Below, piece by piece: positions 58,395 to 64,000 of a DNA stretch of 64,000 nucleotides (position 1 is its first letter; the number at the start of each line of letters is the position of its first letter). This stretch comes from Isoperla grammatica. Taxonomy: Eukaryota > Arthropoda > Insecta > Plecoptera > Perlodidae. The notes under the pieces are model-generated. The model did not search any database, was not told the DNA's origin, and saw only the letters and a program-made list of their open reading frames with translations. The DNA lies in NCBI GenBank assembly GCA_945910005.1, contig OX246740.1:56165221-56229220 (forward strand), written 5' to 3'. Both the position numbers and the translations under genes were made by a program.

Positions 58395-58640
58395 TTTCTT
58401 ATGACACCTGCCCAGGGATAACCCATACCGCCCACATGCCTCTTGAGATGAGTAACGAAGTATTGCTGTAATCGAATAGTCGGAAGGTATGTCTGAGGGC
58501 GGTTAGTATGACTCAAATCCCAGCATCCGTCAGTGACTAAGGAAAACCTCGGAAAACCTTCAGTCAGTCGGGTATCGAACCGACTACCTCCCGATTAGAG
58601 CGTCGTGTGCTACCCCTAAGCCATCTCTATCAGTCACTCA
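58395..58640 (-). mobile_element. tRNA-derived SINE-like copy
   Basis: On the minus strand: head with box B GGTTCGATACC (58567-58637), central AGGTTTTCCGAGGTTTTCCT and body CTAACCGCCCTCAGACATAC. It has the same layout as 25838-26068 with scattered substitutions. Confidence 0.7.
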
Positions 58641-60111
58641 GTTACCATATCCGAATTCCAGGGTGGAAACTTTGTTATTGTTTACAATTAACCCTTGAAT
58701 AACTCCATCTTCCTTGCTCAGTGCAACTGCCTCACTGTATCCGGTGTAGAAGCCAAGTCGGCTACTTCAGAAGCTTGGCTGTGTTTCCCAGTGTTCGTAC
58801 CGACAACAGTATAATACTCCCCCTGTCTCAGCGTTATAATCATGAATTACAGCAGAGCACAGCCTAACGGGGCCTCATGTATCTGATGAATGGGGTGGTA
58901 AGGTAATGATACGCCCATACAGTGTAATGGAAGGTTGCAGTGCAGAGGGTTACCCTTGCATCTTGCGGTGCGGTCGCAGTACCTGGAATCAATCAGCGAG
59001 TAATAGTATCAATTGAGCCGATATTAGCCGCGTGGTAGCGCCGGGAAGGCGTTCTGGCTGCTGCAGGACCACAATCTTCCAAAACGGAAATGGAAATGCA
59101 ATCGTTTACTATTATTAATGGCGCCCTATCCAATTGTTATACTTCTTTATTTGTTATACACTTAAATAAAGCCGTTTGACCATTTTAAATTGTGCGTAAA
59201 ACATGAAGAATAAAGTAACAAATACCTAAGTTTAATATAGGCACAGAGACAGACGAAAAAAGCAATATTTTTATGTTTTAAAATGATTTTATGTTGACTA
59301 ATCTAAACAGAGCAATTCTTACAAATTTCCCCACCAGACTGATGTAAACGGATAGAAAACTCTTCAACGTTTCAATTAAGAGATTAGCTGAAAAAGGCGC
59401 GAAAATATCGGATGTAGGTATGAGTTATTAATTCGTATGACAAACTTATGTTCTTTCCTTTCCCACCGTAAAGTAATTCTTCTTTATTTGGTTAAGGACA
59501 TTCATTTATAAAAGAAATGCAATATCCAACAATTAAAATATGATCAGGCGGGAACGCAAACTTTGACAATTGACAAAATGTCTAGTTTGAAACACCGGCG
59601 CACTTGGCACCAAAGCGCAGCGAAGTATGACGCGCTCGACCGGGCAGCCATGACACAGAAATAATTTGGATTGATTCCCACTGTAAATCAGGTATCTCGC
59701 AATAAACAGCACGAGCGGAGTTGAGTGGGTGGGAACTTTCGTTTCAGTAAGCGCCCATTCATCGCCAATATTCATGAACCTCGCTAACTCGCACAATAAA
59801 TCACTTCACAAACAATACATCATATTTCTAAACCTAATGAGCTTCCGAACGAAAACAAAACCACATTCTAAACACGATCAAAACTACTCGGCGAAAAACA
59901 CGACAGAACGAGCATTATTAGCATTTGCTGTTTAGCGAATTGTCGTCTGTGAACATATCTATCTACAACTTTGCATATATCCTAAGGATATACAAATAAA
60001 GCCCCCAATATGTGAACAATAAACAAACTATAACCACCCAATGAAAAAAACTACATTTTACGATTTTTTTGTGTCAAAAAATAGCATTTTTGGTGACGAG
60101 TGATTCGTAGC
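58641..60111. other. Non-coding stretch, nothing recognised
   Basis: AT-rich sequence; short open frames only, none with recognisable features. Confidence 0.55.
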
Positions 60112-60164
60112 CAACCAGCGAGCACTAATTTCAAAATACCGATCGCTGATTGGTCACGAGTCAC
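60112..60164. repeat. Short palindromic dispersed repeat (second copy)
   Basis: CCAACCAGCGA...TCGCTGATTGG with a 25-base spacer containing TTTCAAA, and GTCACGA after it. It matches the element at 19394-19446; one arm base differs. Confidence 0.5.
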
Positions 60165-63100
60165 TCCGTCTATGACGAACGCATCGAGCAGAGCAAGTAT
60201 AGTTGATTGTTTTGTTTAGTTTTATAGTTGTTTTCTACGATCTGCTACCAGACCGCGCTCAACTCAATAGCGTCACGTGACTGTTTAGTGTTTACACACA
60301 CCTCACGCACGCAGGCCGCCAGCTAATGTTGTTGAATTATCTATAAAGGTTTTAGAAAGTGGCCAAGTGGTCTTTGCTTTTGTGAAATCTTATAATGATA
60401 CAGCTTAACGAAATAATGGCATAGCTGACATTTGAAAAGAACATTCAATAAAAATTGAATAGAGTATTGAGATCACTTAAATTTGCGTGGATGATTTATA
60501 ATTTCTCACACGAGTTGTGTTTTGATTTAAGTTGCATGAAAACAACTCATTCTAATTTTGAGATCAAGTTTCTAAAACAAATACATTTTCCGGATAAATA
60601 TCACAAGTGCTATTACATTTTTGATACAAGTTAAATATCGGAAAATTTAAAATTAATTAGCTGTGACAAACTAGACAGCTAAAATAGTCCCAATAAATAT
60701 ATTAATTAATGAACAAGCTTTGAGTGACATACATCGATAGGTAATAGACAAGACTGGGTATGTCGTAGACTTTATTGCACTCAATGACGGCATTTCACGT
60801 TAAATTTCGATTTCTCTAAGCTACTTTATTTTCAGCTTATTGTTTAATTACAGCTGCAACCGCGTTAATCAGTTTCTCGCATGAAAATAGGTGAAATCAA
60901 CAAATTGTATTCGCGGTGAAATCTACGCTTTCAAACGCTACTGGTGAAAAATGCAACATTTTGATGTGGCTCGTGATGCACACACGCACACACGCACGCA
61001 CACACGCACGCACACACGCACGCACGGACTCTCGCACGTTTAGTTGTGTAGTTACGCAACGTGGAGTTCCTGTTTGACGCGTGTATTTACAAAGATTACT
61101 CGAAATAGTACCACGATGCACCCGACACATTGTGACAACTAAACACAATCAAACACAATCAAATGTGTTTAGTAATATCTTCAGAACGGTTACCAATCGT
61201 CATTTAGTTTCATGAGAACTTAAAAACTGAATTAACGAAATTTCAAATATTGCAATCATTACGGTTGTCATTTTTAGCAACCAATTGATTATTCATTCTT
61301 TAATTTGTTTCCAAAATAAGAACCATAAGGATTGATATATTTGACACTTCTCAAACCAGTGTTTTGTTCTTAAAAAATTAAATGTTGTTTAGTACTTAGT
61401 AATTACTTATTTTAATATTGTGTATCGTTCTCAAAATATTATACTAAACCACGATAATTTGGAGGGGGTTTAGTAGTGAGTCTACCCAAAGGCCAACCGG
61501 TCGCCCAGATGTCGTAACACATCAGTAAAGTGGAGTAGATATATCGCACAGCACAAATACACGAGTGTCTCACAAATTCCTACAGTCAACAATTTACATA
61601 AAATATTCCACTAAAGCCTGTTTTTAAAATGCAACTGTTATGGGATTCGCTGGAGGCTAATTCTAAACGCAAACCATTCGCTCGTAGAAGGTCAAACCGC
61701 CAACTAGACACGATATACCTAAAGTCTCTGCATTGGCGCGTATAGACTCTGTTTTAATTGGTAATGCAGGTTGCACATCGTATATATGCACTTGCACACT
61801 AAGCGCATGGCGAGCTAGAAAAGAAATTCTTAATACAAGTTCGCCTTGTAAACGTTAGTTTTCTAACTGAAAGGCCAATGCTGCATGCTACGATGGTACA
61901 CATGTGTTTGACAAATCAGTTTCTAATGTGACTGTGTGTGTCTGTGTTGAGTGTGGCATGACCTACTACTTTCACAACAGCCCGTCGAACAGCGAACACT
62001 AAACTTGGTTCACCCACATCAACTGCTGCAGCATAAAACATAAAACCCAAGGACACAATTGCTCAGCTAAGCCACCGTAAACAAGTGTAATTTACTCCTA
62101 ACCTAGCCCAACAATGAACGAGCGGGCGCCGTCTTTTGTTGGAGCCAATCAGCGCATGCAACAATATCTCGGCGCACTCGCAATAATACTATTCATTATT
62201 ATCTAATTATTATTCATGTTCGCATTACAGAAGAAGTAAAAACTCCCATTTGACGAACAAATTATCCACTTATATTAGAAGTGAACAGAAGCAACTTGTA
62301 GTGTGGCTCGACGTCTAGTTGTTTCATCCCTGTTTCCAATTCAGAAGATCTTGGGCTCGATTCTTGGTTCAGGCTGTGCATTTATAATGTTGAAATGTGA
62401 CTTAGATGCATCTGTACGGACTAGTGTATATGTGAGCGGAGGCCTTGGAGACTTTGTAGCAACGAAGCAAATAATAAATAGTTCTTATAACTGAGCATGC
62501 AGGGTAGACATCAATACAAATTTATTTCATTGAGCAAAAATTTCCTCTTCAGCACTAATCAGCAATCACATACACATAACATATCTTAAACGTTCACAAA
62601 TCTACCCTAAAAGAAATTTTACCGTATTTCGTAATTACAATCAATGTATTAAACAATCCCAGTGGGCTGATACTTCTTGTCTTACAGAGTGCAGACCACA
62701 CTGCAAACAATCACACAAAATGAACATTGTTATTGCTCAAGACACTTAACAGACGACATAACATGGCGTCATCTGTATCTGTCGCATTCCACTCTCACCG
62801 TTACAAATAGATTTCTATTGAATCAATCTCTTCTCATCCAACTTCAAGAACCACCACAAGGAATGATGGCTACAGAAACACATTTCAATCGAACTATGGT
62901 GCGACTATGTTCATTAGTACACATTGTCGTCATTTGCAATGCATTATTTAAGTCAGTGTTTTATATTAAAACCATTTAAATAGTTTGGATGTTTAAACTA
63001 TTACTAAATACATCCTCGTTTCAATCTACAATATATTTTTTCTTCATTGTAACAGATTTTATCACAATAATTAAGTACTTTTGTGTTGTTATTTCTTGTA

Positions 63101-63214
63101 CGACGTGTAATTATATTTCCTTCTCCTTTTTTGTAAATCAATGTTACAACTTAGTACGATAAATGGTGTGGGAATTGAATTGCACTATTATATATAAAAG
63201 ATGAAGTTTTACTA
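60165..63214. other. Non-coding stretch with one CACG-type microsatellite
   Basis: No gene is supported. A CACACGCACG microsatellite lies at 60979-61026. Short frames at 62303-62494 and 62677-62979 have no recognisable domains. Confidence 0.5.
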
Positions 63215-63420
63215 AAGGTAGCTCTGCGGTATCACTCGATACTCTTAATTCCTCAGGTCACTGGTTCGATTCCGGGGACCAGCAAACGTGGATGAAGATT
63301 ATTCTAGAAGTTGACTTATAAGTCAGAAAGGGAGTGCCAGAATAATTTAGTTGCTACTAACAGCTCTCGGACATTCCAAAATCTATCCAAATACTCTAAT
63401 ATGCCTAAGGTGTAGAATTA
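63215..63420 (+). mobile_element. tRNA-derived SINE-like copy (plus strand)
   Basis: The head has box A-like TAGCTCTGCGGTA and a perfect box B GGTTCGATTCC (63218-63285). The body has CTAACAGCTCTCGGACATTC and CTATCCAAATACTCTAATAT, matching the reverse complement of 25838-25990. The central GGAAAACCT segment is replaced by other sequence, so this may be a subfamily or chimera. Confidence 0.65.
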
Positions 63421-63446
63421 TGACAGGCCAATAAATATTTTCTCCC

Positions 63447-63635
63447 GGACCCTTATTCTGTAATTATCCCGCTATGGAAGCGAACCGCTTTGGAAACAAT
63501 TAAGGAATAATAACACTACTATTGGAAATTATTGAGGCAGTTGTATTGTTGTGGAACCGCAATTGTTTCCATATCGCCCGCTTTCGACCCAAAGCGGCCC
63601 GCTTCCATAGCGGGATAATTACAGAATAAGGGTCC
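63447..63635. mobile_element. MITE-like element with 36-bp perfect terminal inverted repeats
   Basis: GGACCCTTATTCTGTAATTA and onward (63447-63482) is matched exactly by its complement at 63600-63635, and a second imperfect stem continues inward (GGAAACAATT/AATTGTTTCC). The total is 189 bp with no coding capacity. I do not see a clear target duplication; the flanks CCC and GGG extend the inverted repeat after one mismatch. Confidence 0.75.
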
Positions 63636-64000
63636 TGGGCTAACTTGTTTTCTCCATGGCAACCACCAATCACAAGCGTGATATCCACGGAGAAACTAAG
63701 TTATTCCCGGACTAAATATTCCTACAATCCTTATAAATCCTACAACAGGGATTCCTACTAAAAATGCTTCATCCACCTCACATCTTTGTCTTCCGAGTGT
63801 ATCTGTGCGTGGGTGTGTGTAGGCCTACGGCAGCCCCGCACCCACGCACCACGTACATACATTGCCTCACGAAACGGTGACCCCTCTAACTGTGCTCTAA
63901 CCTTTGACCCGACAACTACGGGAACATGAATCTGAGCTTCCAAACTGGATATGAAATCTTATCCTCACGTCCTGGCGCAATAATGCAACATGCTACATGT
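63636..64000. other. Non-coding stretch; short shared motif at the start
   Basis: About 63650-63676 on the minus strand carries the GATTGGTGGTTGCCATGGAG motif also present at 16638-16658. The rest shows nothing recognisable. Confidence 0.45.

Overview
The window is nuclear DNA of an invertebrate animal. It is AT-rich, non-operonic and dense in micro- and minisatellites, tRNA-derived SINE-like repeats and transposons. I found no complete host gene, rRNA gene or credible functional tRNA gene; host exons split by introns could be missed by eye. A marine lophotrochozoan-like genome fits, but that is only an impression.

The most unusual object is a 15.4 kb near-perfect palindrome at 27542-42907. 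Two inverted arms of about 7.7 kb meet at a short asymmetric spacer near 35202-35217. Each arm carries one intact gene for a family B DNA polymerase of the protein-primed type (DNA_pol_B_2), with N-terminal zinc fingers and an endonuclease VII-like Cys/His module between the exonuclease I and II motifs. The genes are divergent: the left one runs leftward (29171-32923, minus) and the right one rightward (37520-41272, plus). They differ by one residue. Between each gene and its outer end lie nine direct copies of a GTGGCGGATCTCA motif. Between each gene and the centre lie AAT microsatellites and a duplicated block (A and B) with a TATA box pointing at the polymerase. Both ends start GAGTAGGGGGTAAATGGGGG inward, and a 4-bp TCGT directly flanks both sides, so the whole palindrome looks like one integrated mobile element. 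I see no integrase, capsid, ATPase or protease in it, so it is not a standard Polinton/Maverick.

A second element at 48712-53057 (minus) is a Ty3/gypsy-type LTR retrotransposon. It has two 278-bp LTRs identical by eye, a CAGT target duplication, primer-binding site, polypurine tract, gag, a -1 frameshift heptamer and a protease-RT-RNase H ORF. Its integrase core is deleted and only the C-terminal GPY/F-like part remains.

The rest is host intergenic or intronic DNA with many tandem arrays: 129-bp (2486-2874), 81-bp (7361-7556), 13-bp (7853-8098), 70-bp (9707-10318), 131-bp (15161-15795), CAAAG (16859-16958), 42-bp (19771-19935), 87-bp with a 696-bp higher-order period (20299-22537), a dimeric ~175-bp array (24600-25575), ATGT (26990-27535), 80-bp (44472-44718) and a 10-bp array (57706-57786). 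At least four copies of one tRNA-headed SINE-like family and several short inverted-repeat elements are scattered through the window. Long reading frames inside the tandem arrays are by-products of unit lengths divisible by three.
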